Shown here in pieces: positions 63,968-64,000 of a stretch of 64,000 nt of DNA (position 1 is its first letter; every line of letters starts with the position of its first letter). Origin of the DNA: Luidia sarsii. Taxonomy: Eukaryota > Echinodermata > Asteroidea > Paxillosida > Luidiidae. The position numbers and the translations under genes were made by a program. A model generated the notes under the pieces. It worked only from the letters and a program-made list of their open reading frames with translations. It did no database searches and had not been told where the DNA came from. The stretch covers positions 3,252,832-3,316,831 of the forward strand of contig OX465114.1 in the NCBI GenBank assembly GCA_949987565.1, read 5' to 3'.

Positions 63968-64000
63968 ATGTCAGGCAGCTTGGGTGGGATTCGAACCCGC
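63968..64000 (-). tRNA. tRNA-like 3' part (tRNA or tRNA-derived SINE), cut by window edge
   Basis: On the minus strand gcgggttcgaatcccaccca shows a T arm (ggttcgaatcc) followed within 20 bases by a run of seven T, a polymerase III terminator. The 5' half lies outside the window. One mismatch in the T stem makes a SINE or pseudogene possible. Confidence 0.45.

Overview
The window is animal nuclear DNA from a repeat-rich genome. It has GT-AG introns, tRNA-derived SINE-like elements, many short inverted-repeat transposons (MITEs) and islands of alternating TGTACA. The style and the FIG4 protein suggest a marine invertebrate such as a lancelet, hemichordate, echinoderm or mollusc. I cannot fix the species from sequence alone. 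There are no bacterial operons, rRNAs or CRISPR arrays.

Two coding regions can be supported, both on the minus strand. (1) Positions 47163-63782 hold 13 exons of FIG4, the SAC-domain phosphoinositide phosphatase. Every splice junction is phase-compatible, and the exons join into about 524 codons that include the catalytic CX5R motif. The N-terminal part lies beyond the right edge, and the C-terminal tail was not found. Almost every FIG4 intron is inflated by its own minisatellite or satellite. (2) Positions 8257-38359 hold a remarkable tandem array: about nine copies of an exon module. Each module has a 131-nt zinc-finger exon, a 109-nt zinc-finger exon, usually a 138-nt basic exon, and a 162-675-nt acidic exon made of a ten-residue repeat close to MGDEDGNHGN. 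All 18 finger exons have identical lengths. All nine acidic exons are multiples of three, and every junction phase fits. This could be one gene of at least 2,300 codons or a tandem gene family. I do not recognise the protein family.

Layout: 1-8250 is non-coding and rich in inverted-repeat elements, including a tRNA-Lys-like element with a twelve-copy 75-bp box-A array at 2064-3240. The zinc-finger array spans 8257-38359. Its introns carry duplicated copies of the same SINE-like element, CCAAT-bearing inverted repeats and nested MITEs. Positions 38360-47160 are intergenic, with perfect hairpins, a second copy of a 2.06-kb transposon (first copy at 9726-11791), a 200-N gap at 45950-46149 and several nested MITEs. 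FIG4 fills 47163-63782. The right edge cuts a tRNA-like sequence.

The most unusual features are the phase-symmetric module array, a satellite in a FIG4 intron that repeats the adjacent exon's own 3' splice site, and the tRNA-Lys-derived inverted-repeat element.
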